This document shows positions 1 through 11,100 of a stretch of 64,000 nt of DNA, one piece after another. The first letter of the stretch is position 1, and every line of letters begins with the position of its first letter. The stretch is taken from contig JABWDB010000005.1 of NCBI GenBank assembly GCA_019614645.1, positions 12,020,001 through 12,084,000 of the forward strand. Direction: 5' to 3'. The notes below the pieces were generated by a model. It ran no database searches and was not told the DNA's origin. It was given only the letters and a program-made list of their open reading frames with translations. Source of the stretch: Stratiolaelaps scimitus. Taxonomy: Eukaryota > Arthropoda > Arachnida > Mesostigmata > Laelapidae. A program made the position numbers and the translations under genes.

Positions 1-721
1 ACAGCTCAGAGAAAGGAAAGAATTTCGTAGTTTACGAGGACAGGCGCTCATGTGATCATTATTGCTAATGCTGCAGCGCTGTGCATGTCAGCATCTCTGT
101 GTAATAATTGTTTCATGTTTTTGAGACTCCGCTGGAACGGGGCGAGTAACGCCGCGGTTTTGAAATCATAGGATTCGAAACCCACAGGTGAAGTACTACG
201 GATAGCTGCGGTCTGTAATTGCAAATTTGTCATTTATGTATTTCTCAATCACGATGCAAATTTGTGCTTGTCCAGCTCTCTCTCTCCCTCGATTTCTTTC
301 TCTCTCTGGCTCTCACATCACATTTTTTTAAGGGGAGGGGAAATGGTATACGAACACCAATCTTCACGACTATGGCATTTACCTGGTAGTGGGGGGGGGG
401 CTCCTGCTACCTACCCACTAGATTAAGAATAGCTCATTCTGTTCCCTGATCTGAGTTGCCATTTGTTTTGTTAGTACTACCTCAACCTCGCGTCATCTAG
501 AGAGACAGTTCTGGACTAATTTTGTGTAGATCGTCTGGCTGAAATATCGTTGCTTATACAGAATTCATATATAAACCAAGGTTGTGGCCCCAAATTGCGA
601 ATCTGTTAATTATAGCCTAGAATCTTGATGTATGAAGGCAAAACGGTGCAAATGTGCACTCTAACACACATACGCATACACTTCTAGAAGCGAATTGGCG
701 ATTTTGCGTTCGATCAGTTAT
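1..721. other. no gene seen; low-complexity tracts
   Basis: I find no exon here. The stretch holds a CT-rich tract at about 275-310, a G10 run at 391-400, and AT-rich DNA around 560-630. Open frames are short and have no recognisable motif. Confidence 0.5.
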
Positions 722-727
722 TTTATT
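722..727 (-). terminator. possible poly(A) signal for the miple-like gene
   Basis: The plus strand reads TTTATT here, which is AATAAA on the minus strand. It lies about 375 nt beyond the stop of the candidate terminal exon (1099). No other exact AATAAA was noticed on the minus strand between 728 and 2166. If the gene instead ends at 2166, the 3' UTR would be about 1.4 kb. The hexamer is short and may be chance. Confidence 0.25.
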
Positions 728-1098
728 CGACTGCCAGCACTGCGGTTTCAATACCAGTCCTAGAGTTTATCTCCATACACTCCCATGGATGGCTATTTTC
801 AAATCCTCTTCACTAGAAACCGCTTTGTTGAGGACTGGCAATCGAACGCTATGCAATTTTGATCTGACAAATAACTCTACGCGGTGGGGAGGGTAGCAAG
901 GCGTAAGCTTTGGTCAGCAGGTCACGGAGAACGTTACTAAGCTAGGAGTCTACTGAGAGAGACCACAGCACTCACTGTGGAGGCAATCGGGTACGCTTTA
1001 TGGAGATTCGACGAAATGAAGTAAAGCTAATGTAAAGCTTCATTGGTTTATGAAAGGAGCTGCAATTTCACCATGCTTAAGCTCTCTTATGTCTTAAT

Positions 1099-1262
1099 CT
1101 ACGGGCTTGGGCCGTGGCATTTCCACCAACACCCTTTCATCCGCACGCACGTCTTATAGCACCAGTCTCGAAGACGACCGTTTAAACATGGCATGAACTC
1201 AAACAGACATCCACGTGGTATGGGTTCCGCACGACGATACCTAACTGTCTGTGGCTCCGAGC
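1099..1262 (-). CDS. possible terminal exon of the miple-like gene: short cysteine-rich tail
   Basis: This is a candidate last exon. The acceptor CGCTCTAATTTCAG (with branch-like CTAAT) sits just above 1262 and joins in phase 1 to the donor at 2216, making a Gly codon. The 53 following residues run to a TAG at 1099-1101. They hold six cysteines in 31 residues: C-x6-C-x8-C-x3-C-x5-C-x3-C, with MKGCWWKC near the end. AATAAA on the minus strand at 722-727 could serve as a poly(A) signal about 375 nt further on. The cysteine spacing does not match any domain I can name with confidence. It could be chance: an in-phase acceptor before a 50-codon ORF is not rare. I see no homology that proves the tail. 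Confidence 0.3.
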
Positions 1263-2215
1263 CTGAAATTAGAGCGGGTTCACGAGATGCGATGAGACAG
1301 CGAAACACCTCAGCTCTCCTTCCGAGATTCTCGTCAGCGTCTCCACTGGCGCTTCCCGTTGGTTTCTCATGTTCGTAACCGCAAATCCATTAGCAGGTTG
1401 AAAACGTGAAGAGGCGGATGGATGTCCTCCCTGACACTGCACGTCACATTCTCTTTGTTAGGTAGACGCGACCGCACACACACACACGCCCACCGACCCG
1501 CCCACAACCAGAAAGCGCGATGAACGTCGTCTCGTCACAGTGCAACTATATATATCATTTTACCATATATATATATATATATTATATACAAAAATAGAAC
1601 GACGTGGTTAGAGAAAATAGTCTTCTAGCGCTGCAATGAGTGAAAACCTCGGGGTTTGCCTCTACCCTTCGGTCTCAAAGAGCGAGAAAGATCAGCTTGG
1701 CACTCGAGCTTGCGACGCCGATGCCGATGTCGAACGAGCAAAGGGTGAGCTCTTCATATTCTTCTTGGAGGAGCGCAGTCCTCGAGAAGTTATACTCTGA
1801 AGATTATGCTTGCAAGTGTCTCTTAATTAGTCATGCGAAATCTAAGCGACCTGGTGTTCGTTTTTCCGAAGAGACAGGTCGTCGCTGTAAGGTCTAGCAC
1901 ATCTATTTGGAGTTCGCTCAGCGCTGAGTTTCTCTTGCTTCGGTACCTCGTGCTCCCTCCGTTTGTTCGTCGTCTTCTTCTTCTGGATTATCCTCTGAGG
2001 ACAACATCAGCAGGAAACAATGTTAGAGACAATTGTAAATTTCCTCCTCTAGTGGAATTCGCATTATGGTAAAATCACAATTTGACTACGATGAGAAAAG
2101 TTTCAGCACCCATGAAATCGGTATGCTTTTGTTCTTCGAGGTAGGATCCATCGACAAGGTCAGCCTTATGTCGCCGCCACCGTCGTATGGCGAGGCCGAA
2201 GTGTGGTTAAGATAC

Positions 2216-2410
2216 CTTGAGGGGAAGACGGCTCGTCACCCTTCTTGACCTTATCAGACTGGCCGGACCGGCAGTTCTTCGTGATTCGTCGCTCGGGCTC
2301 GCAGTCCGCGCCGCTACGATTCACTCCGCCCTCCAGCTTGAGGACTTTCGTACGAAGGTTTGTGCGCGAATCACACTCGGACCATGCTGCTGAGCGATTG
2401 TATTTGCAGC
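2216..2410 (-). CDS. miple: miple-like gene, pleiotrophin/midkine module 3 exon (reads on to a stop at 2166 if unspliced)
   Basis: This is the third cysteine module. It begins GCKYNRSAAWSEC (C-x10-C, one residue more than the other two) and ends DCEPERRITKNC. A basic, charged tail follows (SGQSDKVKKGDEPSSPQ), the usual C-terminal character of this family. The acceptor is CGAATTTTAG at 2411-2412. At the lower end there are two possibilities. Translation can continue to a TAA at 2166-2168, adding about 15 residues. Alternatively the donor TCAAG|GTATCT at 2216/2215 can be used, which again leaves phase 1. With the donor the exon is 195 nt and symmetric like its neighbours, which favours splicing. 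Three modules in one protein exceed the two halves of vertebrate midkine/pleiotrophin. Confidence 0.82.
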
Positions 2411-2756
2411 CTAAAATTCGAGACAAAGATCCAGCCGTTACAAAGCAATTAAGGGGGTTCAGCCAAAGTAAATACAAACCGGACGCTAATAAGAATGAGG
2501 ACACATCTATTATCTGTTGCTTTTTTCTGATCTCATATGACCTCGACTCAAGCTTCGTAATCTTGTATCGCTGTTGTACATGCAAGTAGCCATGAATGCC
2601 GCATAACGGAGCATGAATGAGCTGCCGCTTCGGCAATTTCACAGCATCGTTGAGTACTAATTAAACGGCGATGCTGCAGTTCACCAAACTAATATTTAGA
2701 TTCCCGCCTGCGCGAACTACGTAAGTTCACTCGCCTTTAGTATTAACCCATCCTAC

Positions 2757-2936
2757 CGAGTTTGGTGGCCTTGCATTTACGGGTCATGACACGGGTCGGC
2801 TCGCAGCTGTCGCGCAGGAGCTGCGCCTGCGCAGGAGGAAGACCTTGCTTGCTGAACTTCAGCGTGTCTGTTCGTGTCTTAAGGCCGGTGTGGGAGTCGC
2901 ACTCGCTCCATGAGCCCTTCTTGTAGCGGCAGACCA
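2757..2936 (-). CDS. miple: miple-like gene, pleiotrophin/midkine module 2 exon
   Basis: This is the second cysteine module of the same gene. It begins VCRYKKGSWSEC and ends SCEPTRVMTRKC, again two C-x9-C pairs with the W-S-E-C and C-E-P-T-R signatures. The middle section (THTGLKTRTDTLKF-like, then a Q/A/L insert) is close in form to the pleiotrophin C-terminal domain, where an 'LKTRTGSLK'-type strand is typical. The exon is 180 nt, phase 1 at both ends, between acceptor CATAATTCAG and donor CTCG|GTAGGA. The split codon formed with the exon above is G|TG (Val) and with the exon below G|GC (Gly), so the frame is unbroken. The roughly 14-residue insert between the two cysteine pairs is longer than in module 1. 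Confidence 0.85.
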
Positions 2937-3184
2937 CTGAATTATGACATGAGGTTGTTATTATTGATTATATATGTATTAACACGTATGGTCGTATGTA
3001 TGGAGTTTTCCACAAGAATATCCTATCATTAACACGACTAGCACTTCCGGCATAAGCCATTAGGAAAAGTCGCCGGGTACAATCCTTTCCTTCTGGATCA
3101 ATACAATTTGTAGTGGCAACTTGAACAGTCGCTTGCTGGGGGGCGGGGAAACTCTCTTCAAAGGCGTGGAATTGAAAAACATAC

Positions 3185-3367
3185 CTGTTTTCTGTTTGTG
3201 GTTGTGACCGGCTTGTCCCTGGCCACTTTTTGGCAGGCGACAGGGTCGGGTGATCTCCCTCGTGGGTTCACAGGCTGGATTGCCCTTCTTCAAAACGAGT
3301 CGACGTCGCTGCATGTTCAATGCTGTTTCACATTCTCCCCACGGCTCTTTCTTGTATTTGCATTTAT
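3185..3367 (-). CDS. miple: miple-like gene, pleiotrophin/midkine module 1 exon
   Basis: This is the first heparin-binding module of a midkine/pleiotrophin family protein. It reads from CKYKKEPWGEC to ACEPTREITRPC: two C-x9-C pairs with the W-G-E-C signature shared with vertebrate pleiotrophin and Drosophila miple. A basic stretch (RRRLVLKK) lies between the pairs, as expected for heparan-sulfate binding. The exon is 183 nt, phase 1 at both ends. It is bounded by acceptor GTGCTAATAG (branch-like CTAAT) and donor ACAG|GTATGT. Family members are secreted and act on receptor tyrosine kinases (ALK type) and proteoglycans; that role is taken from the family, not read from this sequence. The tail after the last cysteine is basic and His/Gln-rich (GHNHKQKT). 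Confidence 0.85.
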
Positions 3368-4764
3368 CTATTAGCACATCATGCACGAGAATGAGAACAA
3401 CACACAAGGGAACACCAGCAATTATTCACTCAGGTAGATAGCGAGGCTCTATTTATTTAGAGCTTTTATTTAGAGCATTTATTGCGGGGCCTGTCGCAAA
3501 TTCAAATCGCAGTAATGCCATACGGATAAGTATCAATAAATGTCTGATAGGAAACAATAGGGCTGGGGACCCCACAGCCGCATACGAAGGTCTTCTTGTT
3601 GTGTGTGTCTTCATTTACCTATTTAGTATTCTTCGCATCGCTTCGTCAACGTTCCCATTTGTTAGCCTATAAAAATATTCACAAAAATATTCACGTTGAT
3701 AGTGGTGAATTGTCACTCTGGTTCCTGGCGGGCATTTTGCTGAGGCTCATAGCAAACCCAGGTTATTGGCGTCGAACAGTCAGAGGCAAAACGTACGCAT
3801 CGGTCCAACGACGCCACGTCAAGCGCCGCCATATCAAATATAGCCAATAACCCAACACAGCTGACGGCTGATGCTGCCGCCGATGACGCCGTGGGTCGTT
3901 GCACGCAGCACACGGTGCATTCTGGCGGGGTTGTCACTGTGGTCGGGTAGCCACAATCGCTAGCGTTACGATGAGACGATTCCTACTCGACCAGCTTACG
4001 CCAAAAGGTTTGACCGGACAAGTCCGACACTTCATCACTGATCGACGACATGATGAGCGACGAACATGAACAACAAAGACGACTGCAATGACGATATATT
4101 AGGATCGGCCTTCGTGTAATCTCATAATCATGGAGATAAGACGGACACACGTCCGACCCCGCTCTCCCGTCGTGCGATGTCCGCAATTATGATGATGACT
4201 ACACCGGTGAATGGCGACACTTACGAACGGCTTTCCTGTAGTTCGCTGTCTCAAGAAAAAGAAAACAATTTCCTCTGAAACAGGTAGGCGCCCTTAGTTG
4301 TTCACGGTCGAACAACACAATGCGTTCACGATAAACCATTAGGTGGGCGCACATTGGCACAATAGGAATAGTTGTACAACCGGGAGAGCTGAACTAACAA
4401 CATTACGCCGCGGGAACCGTCGCAGGGAGCTGATTGCTCTGGCGCAATATGTCGCTCTGCACAGGGCAGATTGTGCACAAGGGTCTCGTCTCGGCGGGGT
4501 GCCGAAGAGATCACGTCCATCCTCTGTTGTATTCTGCGTCTCCAGACGGGCCCGTGTCGTTTAAATACGTCTACGATAGGAAAATTGTTGCTACCGCTCG
4601 CACTCGAGCCATTACGCTCCGCGCCATTAAAACAGCGTACGAAGCACTCGGACTCCGATCAGCGTCGATCTGCCCCTGACGCTCTCGCTATTCTCCGTAC
4701 CGACTGGTAGAAAGATCATCTCAAAAACGAGGAGGATTCGCTCCCTAATTAGTGTCATTGTATT

Positions 4765-5200
4765 GTCTGCCGGGGCGTGCTGTTTTGTGCTGACGAAATT
4801 CAGTTTTAGGGATTGGGTGCTTTCTGAGACATCAGTTGGGTATGCGTCGACAGTGGCCTGCGACCTCTCGGCCGACGCCGTGACTCTCTCCTGGTTTTTA
4901 AGGCTTTTAAATTTTGGTCGTAATGTTTAAATAGTGCATTTCTCAGACGTCGTGTTAGCGATATCCGCAACAGTGTTCGGCCTTGGGATATATTATTTAG
5001 ATAATTTTTGCGAACATCTTGAAGTTAAGTGGTTTCTCAGACGTCAACTGGGTATGCGTCGGCAGTTGCCTTCGGCTGCTCGACTAACGCCGTGACTCTC
5101 ATCTGGCTCATAAAGGTTTTAAATCTTTTTGGCCCTCAAAAGCATAAACTGGCATTAAAAATAGTGAATTTTAAGTATAGGAACACCAATTGTTCAAAAT
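4765..5200 (+). repeat. unclassified dispersed repeat, locus 1 (TTTCTCAGACGT family)
   Basis: This segment, in the intron between the signal-peptide exon and module 1, contains related sub-units. The motif TTTCT(G/C)AGACRTC begins at 4821, 4939 and 5033, with spacings of 118 and 94 nt. The first and third copies are followed by the same block: AACTGGGTATGCGTCG..CAGT.GCC, then CGCCGTGACTCTC and a TTTTAAA run. The whole arrangement recurs in reverse complement at 37.4-37.8 kb, showing a family rather than a local duplication. No ORF, terminal repeat or poly(A) tail is evident. It may be a non-autonomous transposon or a minisatellite-like element. Confidence 0.6.
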
Positions 5201-6127
5201 GCGCATTATGGAAAGTACACCGCGTATGTAAAGTACCATGTTAAGAGATTTGCAAAAAAGCCGCACTTTTAGCGTGGAGAATGTGGTTCTAGCAACGTAC
5301 ACATATTGACAAATCGGAAGCTATTCATCGAGATGTATCAAATAATGCAAAAAAAACCTCTTATATAGACCTATATGTATGTACTCAATCGACCGATATC
5401 CTAACCCCATTAAAGCAAAGCCCCGGTCCTTAGCTTCACATTGATACCAAACTTCATTTTCACACGACACCCCCGAACAAGAGGTCCCTGAAATCGGCCT
5501 TCGAAAGAAATGCGGGTCTTTGTAATAGAACAATACCGACGGGCACCACCAGTGGGGGAAAAAGACTTTAATGGAATTGGTGCGCGCTTATAATTACAAC
5601 CATAACGAGTCGCCTAGAATAGTCAAGGGATAGTCTACCAGAGCCACCGTTCGGTTCGGCTAGCCCAATCATTTCTAGCACTCACCGCTGTGGGGTAGCT
5701 GGGCTTGTCTTCGGAACGCCTTTCCATAGCGCACCCTCTCAACCCTCGAGATGTGGAAGCGGTCTTCATGCGAGCTCGGATCAGGAGGTGGCTGTTGGAT
5801 CACAAGTGTCGAGTCTAGCAAACGTGCGGGCCCTGCTCAGCAATATCGAACGCCGTTTAGATAAATCGAAACAGCAATACATATACATTGAGTGAGGCAT
5901 GTTTAGTTCTTTCAGGTTTACACGTGCGGCCCACATGTACCGAGATGCATACGTGTGAATTCTAAAAACTGTACACCCACCTTAACCCACAGGTTTTTAT
6001 ATATCCTGCACCCACCGACCGAACTCGTTTAACGATTCGATAAACTTCGCATGCATTTAACCTAATGTACTTAACCTAATTGGCAATAAGCAACGATCAT
6101 GTGTGACCATTTCGAAATCAAACTCAC

Positions 6128-6253
6128 CGTGACTGACGGCCCGCTCGAAAGCATGACTCTGAGTGCCTCCGGGGGTCACTAGAAGCAATAAGCAGTTAAC
6201 CCCCAACAGCACGCTTTTCATCACGTTGTGCAACATCTTCGATCTTCTCAACA
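6128..6253 (-). CDS. miple: miple-like gene, first coding exon (signal peptide); CDS 6128-6236
   Basis: This exon encodes the secretion signal of a midkine/pleiotrophin-type growth factor. The exon opens after a strong acceptor (TGCTTTTCAG before 6253), which leaves 17 nt of 5' UTR before the first ATG at 6236. The 36 complete codons give a short basic start, a hydrophobic core (VLLGVNCLLLLVTP, about residues 9-22) and a likely cleavage site near GGTQS. It ends at a near-perfect donor, CACG|GTGAGT, in phase 1, which matches the phase of the next exon at 3367. A second in-frame ATG at 6221 (MKSVLLG) could be used instead. Because the exon begins inside the 5' UTR, at least one non-coding exon should lie above 6.3 kb; I could not locate it. 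The phase match and signal peptide are seen in the sequence; joining it to the 3.4-kb exon across a 2.8-kb intron is inference. Confidence 0.68.
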
Positions 6254-6575
6254 CTGAAAAGCATACAGGTTTCGTCATGATTAACAAAAACAAGTCCTAG
6301 TTGTCAATTCATATATTTCGCTGGGACGAATTGAGCCATCTAGTGATGAATGTGTGAGTCCCAATTAAGGTTTGGCATGCTTAGGGAACAAAACCCAGTT
6401 AAACCAGTCAAAATGGCATATTTTCTGGGCAGCGCTTGGATTGACGCAACCAACTACACAAAATACGTCTAAATGTTGTGCCTGCATTGTTATTTGCCTG
6501 TACCCTTATCAGGACTTTCTTAAACTAATACCTCGAGTTACACCCATTTTGTGCATGGTTGGTAAGCATGTTTAC

Positions 6576-6611
6576 TAATTTAATCCCTATCTGAAACGGC
6601 ATTTTACTGCG

Positions 6612-6648
<37 letters not shown>

Positions 6649-6689
6649 TATGACGCAGTAAAATGCCGTTTCAGATAGGTATTAAATTA
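6576..6689. mobile_element. foldback / palindromic MITE-like element with (TA)n core
   Basis: The left arm (6576-6617) and right arm (6648-6689) are 42-nt inverted repeats with one mismatch; the shared core is CTATCTGAAACGGCATTTTA. Between them is a 30-nt (TA)n run ending in TGC. The ends read TAATTTAA and TTAAATTA, so a TA target duplication of the mariner/Tc1 type is possible but cannot be separated from the arms. No coding sequence is present, so mobility would need an enzyme encoded elsewhere. It could instead be a palindrome created by a replication or repair event at a (TA)n tract. Confidence 0.7.
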
Positions 6690-9600
6690 TGTATATATGT
6701 ATTATATATCTGCATAATTGTCAGTTAGTATCCGTTTCTTCAAACACGCTCGATTTGAACCTAATGACAACTCGAATAGCCGTAGAGAGCGAGTTTCACT
6801 TATCCATATAGCTCTTGGTGTGAACGTGGCATTAACAATGAACTCATTGTCATCGTACTGCCATCTCGAACGTGCAAATCGGCTCTCTACAAAGCGATCG
6901 ATATGAACTATTCAAATCTATTATATTTAACTTGTATCGATGCATCATCATCATCGCCTGGTATTCATTCGCATTCACGGCAGCGATGTCGCCTCATTTT
7001 ACAACGTCATACGACAACGTATTACGGGACGTCGATATCAACAGCAGCCGTAGTTTGGACAATAACTACGTGTACGACTCTGCTAGAGAAGTCAACGGGG
7101 GAATCAACGGGGGCCAAATACATTGTTCGATCCATCACCGGCGTTTCCGCGTGTAAAGGTCATCTTTCTCGGGCAACGACTTCGAATCGTCACAAAGTTT
7201 TGCAAACGACATTGTCTTTCTACAAACGATTAGATCGATGGGACTCGAGTCACCATGATAACAGAGTATGATGGAACGGATCGTGTTCTTCTATTTGCTG
7301 TTTGCTGTTCTCATGATTGCCTCATTCTGCTTGTGCGGCACACCGGACGGACGGCTGACTGGCTAGCTGGTTTTCCCAGCGTGTCAACGCGTGCGACGGC
7401 TTCATCCACTGCTTGCTTCCGCGTGGACCGCTTATGACCGCACAGTGCACGAGTGTGTCCACTTGAGCACAGACTCTCCTCCTATCCTCCACCCCGCTGC
7501 CATGCTCTCTGCTAATGGCGAAACACACCGTCTCGCTGGTTTGCATACGGCAACGTTTGTACGAGCAAACTTGATCCGCGTCTGTGATCTCTGTGTGTGT
7601 GTGCATACACTTTGTATCCTTCTCTCTCTCTCTCTCGCTATCTATCTCGATATATCTTTCTTTCTTACTCTCGGTCGCTGTTCATGCTGGCGTGCGTATG
7701 TTGTTGCTCCATTCCATGGCTCTGACGCTCAGCCTCCGGCCGAATGAAATGCTGGCGGTGGCGGAGACGACAGAGATAATTGACTCTCACGGCCACCCCG
7801 TTCGTTCCGCCAGTTGTTGTGGATAATGGCGTCACAGCGGTGTTACGGTAATGCGCTAGTGCTGCACCTGAGCACTGGTTGTACACACACCGCGTAGACA
7901 CTCGCAGCGCCTCGCGGGGAGATACGCGCGTTCATCTGATAGGGACCTACTCATCGTGCTCGGATGCGGCGAACGAACGGACACACGTCGGTCGATTGAT
8001 CGATGGAGTGCGAATCAGCGAGCCAGCCTTCGACTGGCCATGCATCCATCGGTCGCTAACACACACACACACACCCCGTACGCAATGGAAGGGCCCCGTG
8101 TTGAATCGATGATAACATCGCGGCTCCGTCACCAACAGCATTGTCATCACCATGATCGTTGTCGCGGCCGAAGACACATCATTAGGTTATCAGTCATCAA
8201 TCAAACATGTCAGTCGTACTAAGAGTAGCACGACTCGAATGTATGCTATGGTGCAGTGGTTACAGCGGCACTCAATCGGCGATGAGTCAAACAGCTTTCA
8301 TGCTATGAATTATTCACTGCTTATTACTGCTCGCTCGTACGATGATAGCAGGATGAACGAGGCAGCGGGACACTGCGATAAAGCCACGCTGAGCATGCGA
8401 ACAAACTTTAAGCGCCGCTCCTCAAGTGTTGACTATTTCACTTCGGAAATAATAACATGCTGTTAAAAAAGATGTCTCTCTTTGTGATTGTTTGTCGCGG
8501 CTCATATTCTAGCTGGGTACCGTGAGGCACACGTGAAAAATGGCCGAATCAAGGGGTCCCGTTGTTCTCGTCCATCAATATTAGGCTACAATGCAAGATG
8601 GGGGGAGGGGGGCGCAGTAGCCGATTTGATCTGAGGGGTTTACGGATTTGTTTCCAACACGGGGCGGACTTCAAGACCCCCAAAAAAGATTTCTTGTCTG
8701 ATGTTCATTTTTCAGGACAGCGCGAGATCATCGTTTATTTATTTGTGAATCAATCATAAAACATTAGACGCTACGACTTGAATCGCACCCGGATTCGCAA
8801 ACGACATTTCCCAACTGTGTGCTGCAATATAGTAGTAACAAGCGTATGGACAGATGATGCTTTGTCATGAGTGTCGTATTGACCGTCCATCGTGGGTTGA
8901 CGAGATCTCTCCACATTTCACTAATCCCCAGAGTCAAACTCCTCATATGTCAGCAATGTCGATCCTCGTTCCACTCTGGGCCACCCGTGACTATGTAATC
9001 TAACCGTTAGCCGAGTGATATTGAATTCCTTGTAACCGGCCCACATCTACGGTCGGGAAATTCTCTTGAAGTCGTTGTTACGTTCTCAAAAAATAATAGG
9101 CGCTAAGAATCATAATTAGGCTCATGATTATGCTGTTTTTTTTTCATTATTATTATTATTATTCTTAGTACAATCGTCCTCTTTTTTGAGGTAGTGACGA
9201 CAAGAGTAAAATTAATGATATCTGCTAATTAATTCGCTCTAATGGTCGCCGTTCATCGTCGTCGCTCTCGTTGTTAATAGTGGGTGTGAAATTTTCATGG
9301 AAAATAGCCACCAAATAGATAATTCGCGATCCGTTAACGACGATGAGACCGCTGTACGGCAAAATTCTCATCGCGTGAAATCGATCCAGCAACAAACAGC
9401 ACCATGTCCTATTACCGTCCACCGCCTCGTCTTGGGTCATTCGTGGAACAACGTTGCGCCGGATCTGCCGGATTTGCCTGAAGCAGCGGAGAAGAGCTAC
9501 ATGGCGCTATGCTAGCCTGTTGCGTCAACTCGATGTCTCCATTTCACGGCGTACGTTACACCGTAACCCCGTCACCGCCGCATTAACCGGTGAGGCGACG

Positions 9601-10792
9601 GCGGAGGCGGAATAAACGGCTTTGGGGGACGGCTTCCGCTGACGGCTTCCCGCGGTGTCGCGCTGTGTCGACAGGGAGGCTAGCGCACACAACGACCACC
9701 CTTTTCTGTTCTCTCTCTCTCTCTATCTCTCTCTCCAAGAACGACACTACGCGCCGTAAGTCGTAGACGGACAACGAACCTTAGCCAGCGAAACAACGGC
9801 ACGACAGAGCGCCCTCAGCTCCCCTGTGGGTTCGCCAGGAAACAACGTTTGCTGAGCAGGCGCGGGCGAAGACAGCAAACAGCACGCTGATTCAATTGAC
9901 ACCAGAGGAATCGCTCCCATACACTGCGTCCTACTGAGAGTGTCTACTCTGACGACGTAGATCCGGCTGGTCATACTGCGATCATCTCGTGTCGAGGTAA
10001 CCCGCTAACAGTGAATGCCTGCCGGTTGCTTTGACAGAATCGAGTTGAGTGGTGATGCTTCCTTGTCGTTGACTAATTCACTCCCTCTAAGGAATCAGCA
10101 GGGTGTACGCCCACACGTAGAATTCGCTCTCATCCGATATGACCGACCCGGAAGGAATGTCTTCGAACATTATGAGCTGTCGCCATGTGCTAATATCACT
10201 ATGCTCTGCAGCCATAACTGTAGCACACGAGACGATCTGTTATAAAATAGGCCGCTGTCATCGTCGTACAATGCCACTGCCGGGATACCAACCAAAGTGA
10301 CGTGGCGGCCTCAGGGGAAGACTCTCGACTGCAAAAGCAAGATCGACGCTACAATGTGCCCATTGGAGGCTAGATTTGCATAGGCAATACGAATTACTGC
10401 CTGTGCGATCGTTTCACTAGTGCGTGTTAGCTATACACGCTAGTTATTCCACTCTGCAATCGTTTTGTTTGTTTAGTTCGATTGCGGGCTATCGTAAATC
10501 TGCTCGTTCACGTTCACCCGAGAAATTGTCAATGTACCGATTCTACTCAACAACAACAACAACAGGACCAGCCACAGCCATCAACGACAGGGGATAGATA
10601 GGCAGAAGGGATCAGCACTCAATAAAAACGTGCCTGCATAGAAATGAAGAAATATTCGGAGGCGGACACCATTTTCGATTGAAATTATTTCCACAGATGT
10701 CATGCAGCGATTTGTAAGCCAAATTCTTAGAACCCCTCGAACTGACAACCATCTTATCTAGATATAAATTCTAAAATCAGCATCTATTTCAC
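6690..10792. other. no gene seen; mixed AT-rich DNA and short microsatellites
   Basis: I see no supported exon. Contents include short (TA)n at about 6690-6710, CT runs at about 7620-7640 and 9710-9738, an (AC) run near 8060-8076, poly-T plus (ATT)n at 9136-9164, and (CAA)n at 10547-10564. Many frames of 60-120 codons are present, but their composition (Arg/Ser/Thr/Cys-rich) and overlap on both strands look random. A tRNA A-box-like segment at 8245-8300 is listed separately. Confidence 0.5.
8245..8300 (+). repeat. tRNA-like A-box segment, likely SINE fragment
   Basis: The segment contains TATGGTGCAGTGGTTACAGC, a good RNA polymerase III A-box context (TGGYNNAGTGG-like), followed by a GCACTC..AATCGG..GATGAG anticodon-arm-like stretch. 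The expected B-box is not intact: GAGTCAAAC occupies its place. This is the usual look of a decayed tRNA-derived SINE head. It is too degenerate to be a functional tRNA gene. Confidence 0.35.

Positions 10793-11100
<308 letters not shown>

Noticed and set aside
3713..5533. An additional pleiotrophin-type module between the signal-peptide exon and module 1
   Set aside because: I read the minus-strand frames in this interval; none contains the paired C-x9-C and W-x-E-C signatures, and the phase already fits direct joining of 6128 to 3367.
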